A stretch of 64,000 nucleotides of DNA from UBA1189 sp045660385 (GCA_045660385.1 JAZRDT010000009.1:16622-80621); one strand, 5' to 3'. Positions 1 through 8,452 are shown, counted from the stretch's first letter. The notes: generated by a model from the sequence alone, not told the origin. Numbers and translations are program-made.

Positions 1-63
1 ATGATGTCAACACCCGGCGCATTATACTAAAATGAATCAATAATTTTAAGATTTTGACATACT

Positions 64-1485
64 ATGAAACACCGAAGTATGATCTCTTACATGTCATATG
101 TTGTGGCTCTTGTTGCAATTATAGCTTGTCAGCCAAAGATTCAATATGAGAGCATTCAAGTGGAAGCACCGTTCGACATGCCACGGATAGATGTACCGAT
201 ATTCCCTGCACGCGATTTTGATATCACTGCCTATGGAGCAGTTCCTTCGTCGGAAATCGTGTGTACTGACGCTATCGCTGAGGCTATAGCTGCCTGCCAT
301 AAAGCAGGTGGCGGACGCGTGGTCATACCCGCAGGAGAATGGCTTACAGGTCCCATTCATCTAAAGAGCAATGTCAATCTCTATCTCTCCGAAGGGGCTG
401 TTGTGCGCTTTACTGATATTCCTGACCATTATCTCCCTGCGGTGCCCACTTCATGGGAAGGTATGGAGTGTTACAACTATTCGCCTCTGGTGTATGCTTA
501 CGGGTGTGACAATGTTGCCATAACTGGTCAAGGTAAGCTATATCCGCATATGGGAGTGTGGCGCACATGGTTTAGTCGCCCTCAACCCCACATGGATGCA
601 TTGGCAGGCCTCTATCATCAGATGTCTAATGGCGTGCCTGTTGAGGAACGTCAGATGGCAGTAGGTGAGAATAATTTCCGCCCTCATCTTATCCATTTTA
701 ATCGATGCTCACATGTGCTGCTTGATGGTTTCAGTATTGAAAATAGTCCCTTTTGGACTATTCATCTTTATCTATGTGATAACGGAGTGGCTCGCAATCT
801 GAATGTCAAGGCTCATGGTCATAACAACGATGGTATCGACTTGGAAATGTCAAGTAATTTCCTTGTCGAAGATTGTATCTTTGATCAAGGTGATGATGCT
901 GTGGTTATTAAGTCGGGACGAAATCACGATGCTTGGCGGATCAATACTCCATGTGAGAATATCGTAGTGCGTAACTGTACCATTAAGGCTGGACACACCT
1001 TGCTGGGTATTGGTAGCGAGCTGGCAGGAGGCATACGCAATATCTATATGCACCACTGCGTGGCTCCTAGTACGGTGCATCGTCTTTTCTTTGTGAAGAC
1101 CAACCATCGTCGTGGCGCCTTTGTGGAGAATATTTATATGGATAGCATTCACACTGGTGGTACTCTACGTGTGGCTGAGATAGATACCGATGTATTGTAT
1201 CAGTGGCGCAATCTAGTGCCGACCTATAAGGATACGCTTACCCGTATAAGTGATATTTATCTTACGAATATCCGTTGCGATTCGGCTAAGGCCATCTACG
1301 AGTTACGTGGCGATGCCCGCCTCCCAATCCGTGATGTTGTGATGGAGAATATTCAGGTCGATGTGGTAGCCGATACACTCAATAGTGCACAATATGTCGA
1401 AGGGCTTGTGATAAAAAATATCACTTATCGTCATCTCGACTCTGGAACCTTACCCCAACTTGACCAGTATCTCAATAATAAATGA
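64..1485 (+). CDS. Glycoside hydrolase family 28 lipoprotein (polygalacturonase-like)
   Basis: Predicted to hydrolyse galacturonan or rhamnogalacturonan (pectin) at the cell surface or in the periplasm. The 473-residue product starts with a lipoprotein signal whose lipobox ends at a Cys near residue 22 (IIAC). The rest is a right-handed beta-helix with GH28 landmarks: NNDGID near residue 257, GDDAVVIKSG near 276 and GHTLLGIGSE near 317, which carry the expected catalytic aspartates and the His loop. The length fits bacterial GH28 enzymes. The ATG at 64 directly precedes the signal sequence. The next gene is convergent, so the gene appears monocistronic at its 3' end. The exact pectin substrate cannot be told from sequence. 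Confidence 0.9.
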   Translation: MKHRSMISYMSYVVALVAIIACQPKIQYESIQVEAPFDMPRIDVPIFPARDFDITAYGAVPSSEIVCTDAIAEAIAACHKAGGGRVVIPAGEWLTGPIHLKSNVNLYLSEGAVVRFTDIPDHYLPAVPTSWEGMECYNYSPLVYAYGCDNVAITGQGKLYPHMGVWRTWFSRPQPHMDALAGLYHQMSNGVPVEERQMAVGENNFRPHLIHFNRCSHVLLDGFSIENSPFWTIHLYLCDNGVARNLNVKAHGHNNDGIDLEMSSNFLVEDCIFDQGDDAVVIKSGRNHDAWRINTPCENIVVRNCTIKAGHTLLGIGSELAGGIRNIYMHHCVAPSTVHRLFFVKTNHRRGAFVENIYMDSIHTGGTLRVAEIDTDVLYQWRNLVPTYKDTLTRISDIYLTNIRCDSAKAIYELRGDARLPIRDVVMENIQVDVVADTLNSAQYVEGLVIKNITYRHLDSGTLPQLDQYLNNK

Positions 1486-1505
1486 TTGGGGTATATCTGC
1501 ATCTT

Positions 1506-2435
1506 TTATAGCGAACAGAATATCGGTACTAAAAACGGTACGCTGAGGTCGACAATCAGACCATGGAAGATGGCTATAGGTACAAACTGTGCGCCGCTGA
1601 CACGTGATATGACGGGGAGTGTGGTATCGGCTGTAGTAGATCCGCCAATGCTGATTGGTGCCAGTGGACCGAACAGACGCATCAGTAATGGGGCGAAGAG
1701 TAGGGTTGTCACTTCGCGTAAAACATTATACATCAGCGCCACGGTACCTAACTCCACATTGCGCATCTCAGTAATGAGCATACTCGATAGTGAATAGTAA
1801 CCGAATCCCGAACTCACGGCCAACCATTCGGTCAGACTTCGATTGGTAGCTAATAACGCGGTGAGCAGTGCTCCTATCCATGTGCATGCGATAGTGACGA
1901 TGGGCATCAACATATACCTCTTCTTTATATGACGGAAGTTGCATAGTAACTCTTTATTCTGTCCGATGCCGAATCCTACACAGATCAACAATAAGCAAAG
2001 ACTATAGCACGATGCCTGTTCGGGCAAATAGTTGTCGGCCCCAAAGTATCCCATCACACAGCCACCGGCAAAGCATATGAAGATGATGATGCTCTCATGC
2101 ATCGTAGTCCACAAACCTCGTAGGTTGAATCGTCGTATGTCCCTTCGCTCTTCATTACGCACTTGTTGTTCATCTTTCGGTTGCATGCATCGCCACATGA
2201 TCATGCTACCAATGCAACAGCATAGGGTTGTGAGTACCGTGATGAGCAGGGCCTCGACTCCAAGTTGCCCTAATGAACGGGTCAGAATCTCATTGCCACC
2301 TACCTCAATGCCGATGAAAAACAACATCATCCAGATTGAAAGTGTGAGCATGTGCCCCACCCAGCGTTGTGGCCATTGACGCAACAGATAACCTACTGCT
2401 GCGCTTCCCCAAAGTATGAGCAATACGATAAGCAT
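1506..2435 (-). CDS. lysO: LysO-family (DUF340) lysine exporter
   Basis: Predicted inner-membrane exporter of L-lysine, judged by likeness to E. coli LysO (YbjE). The product is hydrophobic, with about eight membrane segments. The C-terminal half carries the family-typical block GFGYYSLSSMLITEM, then NVLRE, the loop SIGGSTTADTTLPV and a closing hydrophobic helix. A TTG-initiated frame extends upstream to 2495, but that start lies inside the promoter (TTTG and TTTCTTTG boxes at 2466-2496), so the ATG at 2435 is chosen, giving 309 residues, close to the 299 of E. coli LysO. The gene faces GH28 tail to tail and is divergent from the trpB2 leader. Confidence 0.85.
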   Translation of the reverse strand: MLIVLLILWGSAAVGYLLRQWPQRWVGHMLTLSIWMMLFFIGIEVGGNEILTRSLGQLGVEALLITVLTTLCCCIGSMIMWRCMQPKDEQQVRNEERRDIRRFNLRGLWTTMHESIIIFICFAGGCVMGYFGADNYLPEQASCYSLCLLLICVGFGIGQNKELLCNFRHIKKRYMLMPIVTIACTWIGALLTALLATNRSLTEWLAVSSGFGYYSLSSMLITEMRNVELGTVALMYNVLREVTTLLFAPLLMRLFGPLAPISIGGSTTADTTLPVISRVSGAQFVPIAIFHGLIVDLSVPFLVPIFCSL

Positions 2436-2465
2436 ATACAATAATGTCCAAGTGGTTCTATGTTG

Positions 2466-2496
2466 CAAAGAAAGCCTTTTTTTGTCAAATGGCAAA
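2466..2496 (-). promoter_or_regulatory. Bacteroidetes-type promoter of lysO
   Basis: On the minus strand a TTTG (2493-2496) is followed after 19 bp by TTTCTTTG (2466-2473), close to the TAnnTTTG -7 consensus. This places transcription start near 2458 and rules out the upstream TTG start. Confidence 0.6.
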
Positions 2497-2603
2497 ATGA
2501 AGCTGGTATGTAAAGTTCCTTTTCTCTAAGGATATTAAAGTCAATGATCTTCTTCGCTTTTTTTTACGGATGTAACTTTTTGTGGAATATTTCTTTCATT
2601 TTG

Positions 2604-2634
2604 TTTGTTTGTAATGAAAAATACTATAACTTTG
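2604..2634 (+). promoter_or_regulatory. Promoter of the trpB2 leader transcript
   Basis: TTTG at 2604-2607, a 19-bp spacer, and TAACTTTG at 2627-2634 match the -33/-7 consensus of the Bacteroidetes primary sigma factor exactly. Transcription would start near 2641, leaving a leader of about 180 nt before trpB2. Confidence 0.75.
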
Positions 2635-2658
2635 TCGCGAAACAAGTGGAAACGCTAT

Positions 2659-2715
2659 ATGAAGGCATTGGTAAACCTAAATACGTATTGGTGGTGGCTC
2701 GTCAGAAGAGATTGA
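2659..2715 (+). CDS. trpL: trp leader peptide with three consecutive Trp codons
   Basis: This 18-codon frame reads MKALVNLNTYWWWLVRRD and ends in TGA at 2713-2715. The three adjacent TGG codons (2689-2697) out of 18 are far above chance for such a rare residue. It lies about 18 nt after the predicted transcription start and upstream of a terminator hairpin before trpB2. Its stop codon overlaps the segment (2714-2721) that can pair with the terminator's 5' arm. This is the classical arrangement of a ribosome-mediated trp attenuator. The peptide itself is expected to have no other function. No experimental proof is visible, but sequence and layout agree closely. Confidence 0.85.
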   Translation: MKALVNLNTYWWWLVRRD

Positions 2716-2813
2716 GCACGGTTTTTTTACTGATGTATATATGATAAAGAATTAACAATAGGTAATATATGAATCCGGTGCTCGTAAGTTCAAGCATCGG
2801 ATTCTTTAATTTT
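2714..2813 (+). terminator. trpB2 attenuator: antiterminator segment and terminator hairpin
   Basis: The terminator is a 12-bp stem (2771-2782 with 2793-2804, one G-U pair, 10-nt loop) followed by a T-rich tract (2805-2813). The segment GAGCACGG at 2714-2721 can pair instead with CCGGTGCTC at 2775-2783 (one bulge), which would break the terminator. A ribosome stalled on the Trp codons at 2689-2697 leaves 2714-2721 free (read-through). A ribosome reaching the stop codon at 2713 covers it (termination). Confidence 0.8.
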
Positions 2814-2822
2814 AGCATGGTT

Positions 2823-4190
2823 ATGAAGCAGAAGAAATTTTTCTTGTCAGAGAATGAGATTCCTACACAATGGTATAACATACAGGCTGATATGGTGAAT
2901 AAGCCTATGCCTATGCTCAATCCAAAAACGGGTGAACCGGTGAAACCTGAGGATTTGTACGAGTTGTTTTCGCGTGAGGCGTCGAAGCAGGAACTCAACA
3001 TGACGGATGCTTGGATCGATATCCCTGAGAAGGTGCGTGAGATGTATACATATTATCGTAGTACACCGCTTGTTCGTGCCTATGGATTGGAAAAGGCGTT
3101 GGGTACGCCTGCTCATATCTATTTCAAGAACGAGAGCGTGAGTCCCATTGGTTCGCACAAACTCAACTCGGCCCTTGCGCAGGCCTACTACTGCAAGGAG
3201 GAAGGTGTAACGAACATTACGACGGAAACGGGCGCTGGACAGTGGGGAGCGGCATTGTCGTATGCAGCTAAGGTGTTTGGCCTTGAAGCTGCGGTGTATC
3301 AGGTGAAGGTCTCGTATGAGCAAAAGCCTTACCGACGCAGTATTATGCAGACATTCGGGGCTCAGGTGACCCCGTCGCCTTCTATGTCGACACGTGCAGG
3401 TAAGGATATTCTTACGAAATATCCCAATCATCAGGGTTCGTTAGGTACGGCCATATCTGAGGCCGTGGAGTTGGCCCGGATGACGCCTAACTGCAAATAT
3501 ACTTTAGGTTCTGTGATGGGACATGTAACACTGCATCAGACCGTGATTGGCTTGGAGGCTGAAAAACAGATGGCTATGGCAGGCGAATATCCCGATGTGG
3601 TGGTGGCTTGCTTTGGTGGTGGAAGTAACTTTGGTGGTTTGGCGTTTCCCTTCATGCGCCACAATATCAAGGATGGTAAGACAACACGTTTCGTAGCGGC
3701 CGAACCGGCTTCGTGTCCCAAACTCACGCGTGGAGAGTTTCATTACGACTATGGAGACGAATCAGGCTACACACCATTGATTCCGATGTTTACGCTCGGA
3801 CATAACTTCCGTCCTGCCAATATCCATGCCGGTGGCTTGCGTTACCATGGTGCTGGACTTGTGGTTTCGCAATTGCTCAAGGATGGTATGATGGAGGCTG
3901 TTGACATCGAGCAGATTGAATCGTTTGAGGCGGGCACACTGTTTGCCGCTGCTGAGGGAATCATTCCAGCTCCCGAGTCGTGCCATGCCATTGCAGCTAC
4001 AATACGTGAGGCCAAGCGCTGCACTGAGACGGGTGAGGCCAAGACGATTCTTTTCTGTCTTTCGGGTCATGGACTCATTGATATGGCGGCATATGATCAA
4101 TATTTGGCCGGCAATCTTATCAACAATAGTATCAGTGACGACACGATTGCTAAAAATATTGCAGAATTGAATGATAAGGTTTCCTATTAA
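2823..4190 (+). CDS. trpB2: Tryptophan synthase beta-like enzyme, TrpB2 type
   Basis: PLP-dependent fold-type II enzyme expected to make L-tryptophan from indole and serine without a strict need for TrpA. The product (455 residues) has the TrpB2 N-terminus (FFLSENEIPTQWYN), the PLP lysine in SPIGSHKLNSA near residue 113, the phosphate-binding GGGSNFGG near residue 265, and the C-terminal HAIAATI and CLSGHG blocks. An in-frame ATG at 2769 lies inside the terminator hairpin; starts at 2817 or 2823 follow the T tract, and 2823 matches family N-termini. No other trp genes adjoin it. The leader peptide upstream makes control by Trp supply very likely. An indole-salvage role is inference. Confidence 0.93.
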   Translation: MKQKKFFLSENEIPTQWYNIQADMVNKPMPMLNPKTGEPVKPEDLYELFSREASKQELNMTDAWIDIPEKVREMYTYYRSTPLVRAYGLEKALGTPAHIYFKNESVSPIGSHKLNSALAQAYYCKEEGVTNITTETGAGQWGAALSYAAKVFGLEAAVYQVKVSYEQKPYRRSIMQTFGAQVTPSPSMSTRAGKDILTKYPNHQGSLGTAISEAVELARMTPNCKYTLGSVMGHVTLHQTVIGLEAEKQMAMAGEYPDVVVACFGGGSNFGGLAFPFMRHNIKDGKTTRFVAAEPASCPKLTRGEFHYDYGDESGYTPLIPMFTLGHNFRPANIHAGGLRYHGAGLVVSQLLKDGMMEAVDIEQIESFEAGTLFAAAEGIIPAPESCHAIAATIREAKRCTETGEAKTILFCLSGHGLIDMAAYDQYLAGNLINNSISDDTIAKNIAELNDKVSY

Positions 4191-4288
4191 ATAGACATTC
4201 ACAGGAATCCTATGAGTGATTTTACTTATTTTTCGGGTTTATTTTGTACCTTTGCACCGTTAAAACTGGATAAAGTAAAACAAAATAT

Positions 4289-5530
4289 ATGAAGAAGATA
4301 TTTATTTTTGGTATGTTGGCGCTGTGCTGCATGGGTAGCTATGCGCAAGATAAGGCTGTGAAGGCTGAGATTTATGGATTTGTACGCAACTATTTTACAT
4401 ATGACTCTCGTAGTTGTGTACAATCAAACGAGGGCTTGTTCAATATGCTACCCAACGATGTGAACCCTGGTGTGAATGGCGATGATCTCAATGCTGTTCC
4501 TTCAGTCCGTTTCCTTTCAATGACCACACGCTTTGGCTTGAACGTAACAGGTCCCGAGATTTGGGGAGCCAAGTCGACTGCCAAGATTGAGTCAGACTTC
4601 TGCGGAGCCTCTTCGGGTACCGCCTTCAACCTACGCATCCGTCAGGCCTACACTAAGCTGGCTTGGGAGCATAGTGACATCCTCGTGGGTCAGGCATGGC
4701 ATCCGATGTCGGGGGATTTGATGCCCGAGGTGTTCAGCCTTGCTACAGGTGCGCCCTTCAACCCCTTCAACCGCTCACCCCAGGTGCGCTACAACTATAC
4801 TCCTATCAAGGCACTTTCATTTACTGCTGCAGCTCTTTATCAGTACCAATATGGATCGGTCGGCCTTGATGGAAAGACCTCTAACACCTATTCACGTAAT
4901 GCCCTCGTGCCCGAACTTTTTGTAGGAATGACAGCTAAGGGCGAACACCTCACAGGAGGATTCGGTGTGAATGCATCTACTATTGCTCCTCGTGTGATTG
5001 CTGATGGTATGCGTGTTGATGAACGTCTAACAAGCTATTCTGCTATGGTATTCGGTTCGCTCAAGGTGGATTATCTCTCTGTGCGTGCTAAGGCAGTATA
5101 TGGACAGAATACTTCTCACATGCAACAACCTACAGGCTTCGGTATTGTAGAGACATTTGACAATGGTGTTTGCAACTATGAGTCAATGCAGCTCGGTTCG
5201 GCTTGGATAACCATGATGTATGGTAACAAACTTCGCTATGGCTTCTTTGCTGGTTGGATGAAAAACTATGGCTCTGCCGGAGAGGATTTTCAAAGTTGGG
5301 TAGTACGTAACAATACAGGTATGGATCAGGCCTATCGTTTCTCACCCATTGTTACATACAAGGTGCAAAATATGCAGGTTGGCCTCGAGTATGAACACAC
5401 TTCTACGGCCTATGGCGATTATTTTGTACATCAGAATGATTATCCCCGACAGGTGACTAATGGTACCGTAACTAATACCCACTGGGTGGCAAACAACCGC
5501 GTTTGTGTAATGGTGAAGTATGACTTTTGA
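4289..5530 (+). CDS. Outer-membrane porin-like beta-barrel protein
   Basis: A 413-residue protein with a clear signal peptide (cleavage after GSYAQ, near residue 20) and alternating aromatic/polar strands through to a C-terminal VMVKYDF, the terminal-Phe signature of outer-membrane barrels. The N-terminus (AEIYGFVRNYFTYDSR) and QAYTKLAWEHSDILVGQAWHP segments resemble the Bacteroidales general porin family. It probably lets small solutes through the outer membrane. A TACCTTTG -7 box lies at 4247-4254, about 35 bp before the ATG, suggesting its own promoter. The 3' end is followed by a heptamer-repeat element. Confidence 0.8.
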   Translation: MKKIFIFGMLALCCMGSYAQDKAVKAEIYGFVRNYFTYDSRSCVQSNEGLFNMLPNDVNPGVNGDDLNAVPSVRFLSMTTRFGLNVTGPEIWGAKSTAKIESDFCGASSGTAFNLRIRQAYTKLAWEHSDILVGQAWHPMSGDLMPEVFSLATGAPFNPFNRSPQVRYNYTPIKALSFTAAALYQYQYGSVGLDGKTSNTYSRNALVPELFVGMTAKGEHLTGGFGVNASTIAPRVIADGMRVDERLTSYSAMVFGSLKVDYLSVRAKAVYGQNTSHMQQPTGFGIVETFDNGVCNYESMQLGSAWITMMYGNKLRYGFFAGWMKNYGSAGEDFQSWVVRNNTGMDQAYRFSPIVTYKVQNMQVGLEYEHTSTAYGDYFVHQNDYPRQVTNGTVTNTHWVANNRVCVMVKYDF

Positions 5531-5532
5531 TA

Positions 5533-5617
5533 AATTCTGAATTGTGAATTCTGAATGCTATAGTCAACAATTGGGAACTGATAATTTTCAATTTTCAATT
5601 TTAAATTCTCAATTGGT
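5533..5617. repeat. Intergenic heptamer-repeat element 1
   Basis: Two blocks keep exact 7-bp register: AATTCTG, AATTGTG, AATTCTG, AATGCTA (5533-5560), and AATTTTC twice, AATTTTA, AATTCTC, AATTGGT (5583-5617). The second block is roughly the reverse complement of GAATT/GAAAATT-type units, giving two opposed arms. The element runs into the start of the following gene. Confidence 0.7.
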
Positions 5618-6635
5618 TGAGTGTGTCCCCAACTTTAGCGAGGGACGCGATATAGAGACCATCAACGCCATCGCCGATACTATCCGTTCGGTCGATGGCG
5701 TTCGTGTATTGCACATTGACCGTGGCGAGGCTGCCAATCGTACTGTCATTACCTTTGTGGGACCTGCCGGGGCTGTCGTAGAGGCTGCCTTCCGCATGGT
5801 GAGGTGTGCGAGTGAACGCATTGATATGCGCACTCATCAGGGGGAACACCCTCGTATTGGTGCTACTGATGTACTTCCCCTTATTCCGTTGAAGAATATT
5901 ACGTTGGAGGAGTGTGCGGCGCTGGCCCGTCGGTTGGCCGAGCGTATATACGAGGAGTTGGGTATTCCTACCTACTGCTACGAGGCTGCTGCCTTTATCC
6001 CCGAGCATGCTAACCTTGCCGACTGTCGTCGTGGCGAATATGAGGGATTGAGAGAGAAGATGCTCGATCCTATGATGCGCCCTGACTTTGGATACGAATA
6101 CACCGAGCAGACCGCTCGCTCGGGAGCTACGGTCGTGGGGGCACGTAACTTTCTGATTGCAATAAATTTCAATCTAAATACCACTTCACGCGAGATGGCT
6201 GTAGCCATTGCTGCTCGTGTAAGGGCCAGTGGTGAGGTGTGCCGTGATATAGACGGTAATGTGGTGCGTGACGAAGCGGGTAGGGCGGTGCGCCGCCCGG
6301 GACTATTGCGAGGATGCAAGGCCATCGGGTGGTACATCGAGGAGTTTGGTTGTGCGCAGGTGTCGATGAATATCAACGACGTCAATCTCTGTCCCGTACA
6401 TGCGGCCTATGAAGCGGTATGCTCGGTAGCACGTGAATTGGGTGTTGAGGTCACAGGAACGGAACTCATTGGTCTGATTCCCGAGGATTGTATGATAGCG
6501 GCGGGTAGGCACTTTGCTCAGAATTCTCAGCTCTGCGATGCTACACCGAACGAACTGATGGCTTTAGCTGTCAAGGCAATGAATATGGATGACCTCTGTC
6601 CCTTCGATATAGAAACAAAGGTGTTGTCGGTGTAA
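5613..6635 (+). CDS. ftcD: Glutamate formimidoyltransferase (FtcD N-terminal type)
   Basis: Transfers the formimino group from formiminoglutamate to tetrahydrofolate in histidine breakdown. The family N-terminus LVECVPNFSEGRD is present, followed by HIDRGEAANRTVITFVG, the HQGEHPRIGATDVLPLIP active-site region, and ARNFLIAINFNL of the second subdomain. About 340 residues fit a stand-alone transferase without the cyclodeaminase domain. No ATG lies in frame upstream: candidates are TTG 5613 (inside the last heptamer of the repeat), TTG 5571 and GTG 5544. TTG 5613 gives the family-like N-terminus and is used here. No other hut genes are adjacent. Confidence 0.85.
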   Translation: MVECVPNFSEGRDIETINAIADTIRSVDGVRVLHIDRGEAANRTVITFVGPAGAVVEAAFRMVRCASERIDMRTHQGEHPRIGATDVLPLIPLKNITLEECAALARRLAERIYEELGIPTYCYEAAAFIPEHANLADCRRGEYEGLREKMLDPMMRPDFGYEYTEQTARSGATVVGARNFLIAINFNLNTTSREMAVAIAARVRASGEVCRDIDGNVVRDEAGRAVRRPGLLRGCKAIGWYIEEFGCAQVSMNINDVNLCPVHAAYEAVCSVARELGVEVTGTELIGLIPEDCMIAAGRHFAQNSQLCDATPNELMALAVKAMNMDDLCPFDIETKVLSV

Positions 6636-6661
6636 AAACTGAACTTTAAAGAACTGCACCG

Positions 6662-7198
6662 TTACTCAGCTTGAGTAGTGTGGAGGATGATGCTAGTGGC
6701 GCCGAGCGTGATGATGGCACCCTCTTCGATACGTCGACGGTCTTTGGGACCCAACACCTCATTCATGACAAAGGTACCGGTGATGCTTTCATTATCGCGT
6801 ATCGTATAGATGTAATTGTCATTCTTCCCGCGCTTCACGTTAATCACACAGTGACGACGGTCCATACTCGGGTCATTCGTCTCGATGGCAACATCTACTT
6901 CATCCCCTTTGTTGCGGCGGCCCACGATGTTGTCGCCTAAATGGAGCGGGTACTCTTGACGAAAGCCGAATACATTCTCAACGGCAACGATGGTACCTAC
7001 ACTTTCTGCTTGCTCTTCAGAGGATAAGTTACCCTTCGATTCTTCACGTTGCATGGCGCGTAGCTTGCTCACTCCGATACGTATGCCAAACTGCTTTTTA
7101 CAATTATCGCAAACGAATACCAATGATTGGCCATCGGTATATTTTGTTTCGTCGAATTGAATGAAATGGTCGCACTTCGGGCAACGTACTCTTTTCAT
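6662..7198 (-). CDS. Zinc-ribbon and FHA-domain protein
   Basis: A 178-residue cytoplasmic protein. The N-terminus has a two-CxxC zinc ribbon (CPKC near residue 6 and CDNC near 31), followed by a linker and an FHA domain at about 75-175 with the signature GR (GRRNKGD), DPSMDRRHC, and NG-like loop residues. FHA domains bind phosphothreonine peptides, so a role in signalling through a Ser/Thr kinase is likely, but no partner is in the window. It is the last gene of a minus-strand run, 9 bp after the HU-SPOR gene. Exact function unknown. Confidence 0.75.
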   Translation of the reverse strand: MKRVRCPKCDHFIQFDETKYTDGQSLVFVCDNCKKQFGIRIGVSKLRAMQREESKGNLSSEEQAESVGTIVAVENVFGFRQEYPLHLGDNIVGRRNKGDEVDVAIETNDPSMDRRHCVINVKRGKNDNYIYTIRDNESITGTFVMNEVLGPKDRRRIEEGAIITLGATSIILHTTQAE

Positions 7199-7207
7199 AG
7201 GGTAGCT

Positions 7208-8350
7208 TTAGTTTGATACGGCGAGGAGCCATGCATTGGCAAAGGCTTCGTTCGTGCGAAGGACGCTGAGATAGCTGTTGGCCTCGTCTTTATTGTTGAA
7301 TTGTGTGAGAGATATGCGTATACGGCCATCGCGCTCGACGAGTGACACGTTGGTATATCCTTGAGCTGTATATTTATTTACAATCTCATCGGCGCCACGA
7401 TGGTTAGGCAAACTTGCTACAATGATGTGGTAGCTTCGCGTACTCACGTTTTGTGGTGTAGGCGCTGCGTGCTGTTCTGCCTCAGGTGCAACTGTTACAT
7501 TAGCAGCCTCTGTGGCCTCACTTTCAGTAGTGATGGCTTCTGCAACGGCAGTCTCGTAATTGATGCTTGATTCTATCTCGATTGCTGCAGGCTCTGTCGT
7601 GGTTGTGGTTGGTGCTTCTATGGTTGATGTAGAGTCAATGATAGTCGTGTTAGGCGTAATACCAACAGTTCCAGTCATTTCTTGTGTGATGGCAACGGAT
7701 GTTTCCAGCACTGCCTCGCTATTGATTGTTTTTATTAATTGTAATGAGGCAATATCGGTGGCTGTCTTTTCGCCTATTGGTAACGATACCATCAGCAGGA
7801 GAAGGAGAACGGCCGCTGTTGACATCACTTGGCGCAAGATATGCTTGCTGATGTGAAGGTCAAATGTTTTCTCCGTTTGGGTGATGACACTTTGGGATTG
7901 TTCGGTCTTCTCGCTCATTGCTTGTAGTTGGCCGAGCTCTTGCATGAAGAACGAGCCGAGTCCGAAGTGTTTGGGCGAACTGATACCCGCAGTTTCGGGA
8001 ATGAACTGGATGGTCTGATAGATATCCTGCTTGATGAGTCCAATGCGAGGCAGTGTAACGCTTCCCTCCTCGTCCAGCGTGTCGCGCAACTCTTCGATAG
8101 CTACATCAATCATATAAGTTGCGCGCGCGTAGTCTACCTGATAGCTCTTCATATAGCTTTGTGCCAATAGGCCATCGTTCATGGTGATGGATGCATTAAA
8201 ACTGATGTTGCGCGTTGGAGGGTAGTAAAGGTGCTCCTCACTTGCATAGTATGCAGGAACGGTATGTGCAATGAAACCACCAAAGCCTGGTAGTATCACA
8301 CAATCGTTGGTGCGCAACAAGAGGTCAATATGTCGAGCTAAATTTTTCAT
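7208..8350 (-). CDS. HU-CCDC81-type DNA-binding, membrane-anchored SPOR protein
   Basis: A 380-residue fusion. Residues 1-130 form an HU/CCDC81-like domain (LLLRTNDCVILPGFGGFIAH, then PPTRNISFN and SYMKSYQVDYARA). One membrane helix near 175-195 follows, then a Thr/Glu-rich low-complexity linker, and a C-terminal SPOR domain of about 75 residues (RSYHIIVASLPN, RISLTQF). SPOR domains bind denuded peptidoglycan in the periplasm, so the protein may link DNA or the inner membrane to septal wall. The ATG at 8350 is chosen because the frame's upstream ATG lies within the promoter. Transcription would start only a few bases before this ATG. Confidence 0.8.
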   Translation of the reverse strand: MKNLARHIDLLLRTNDCVILPGFGGFIAHTVPAYYASEEHLYYPPTRNISFNASITMNDGLLAQSYMKSYQVDYARATYMIDVAIEELRDTLDEEGSVTLPRIGLIKQDIYQTIQFIPETAGISSPKHFGLGSFFMQELGQLQAMSEKTEQSQSVITQTEKTFDLHISKHILRQVMSTAAVLLLLLMVSLPIGEKTATDIASLQLIKTINSEAVLETSVAITQEMTGTVGITPNTTIIDSTSTIEAPTTTTTEPAAIEIESSINYETAVAEAITTESEATEAANVTVAPEAEQHAAPTPQNVSTRSYHIIVASLPNHRGADEIVNKYTAQGYTNVSLVERDGRIRISLTQFNNKDEANSYLSVLRTNEAFANAWLLAVSN

Positions 8351-8358
8351 TTTGCTAC

Positions 8359-8390
8359 AAAGATAGTGCAAGGCGAGCGAAAACGCAAAT
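8359..8390 (-). promoter_or_regulatory. Promoter of the HU-SPOR / FHA gene pair
   Basis: Minus strand: TTTG (8387-8390), 20-bp spacer, TATCTTTG (8359-8366). The ATG at 8350 lies only 8 nt past the -7 box, so the mRNA may be nearly leaderless. Confidence 0.7.
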
Positions 8391-8452
8391 TTATTTGCAG
8401 TTTTCCGAGCCGCGACCTATCTTCGAACTGTATAGCAGGCTAAAGCCGCTCC

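Noticed and set aside
1..63. Possible promoter for the GH28 gene
   Set aside because: No TTTG plus TAnnTTTG pair is present in the 63 bases available; the promoter is probably outside the window.
2544..2744. 66-codon frame upstream of trpB2
   Set aside because: It begins before the leader promoter and is out of frame with the WWW leader peptide; no family likeness.
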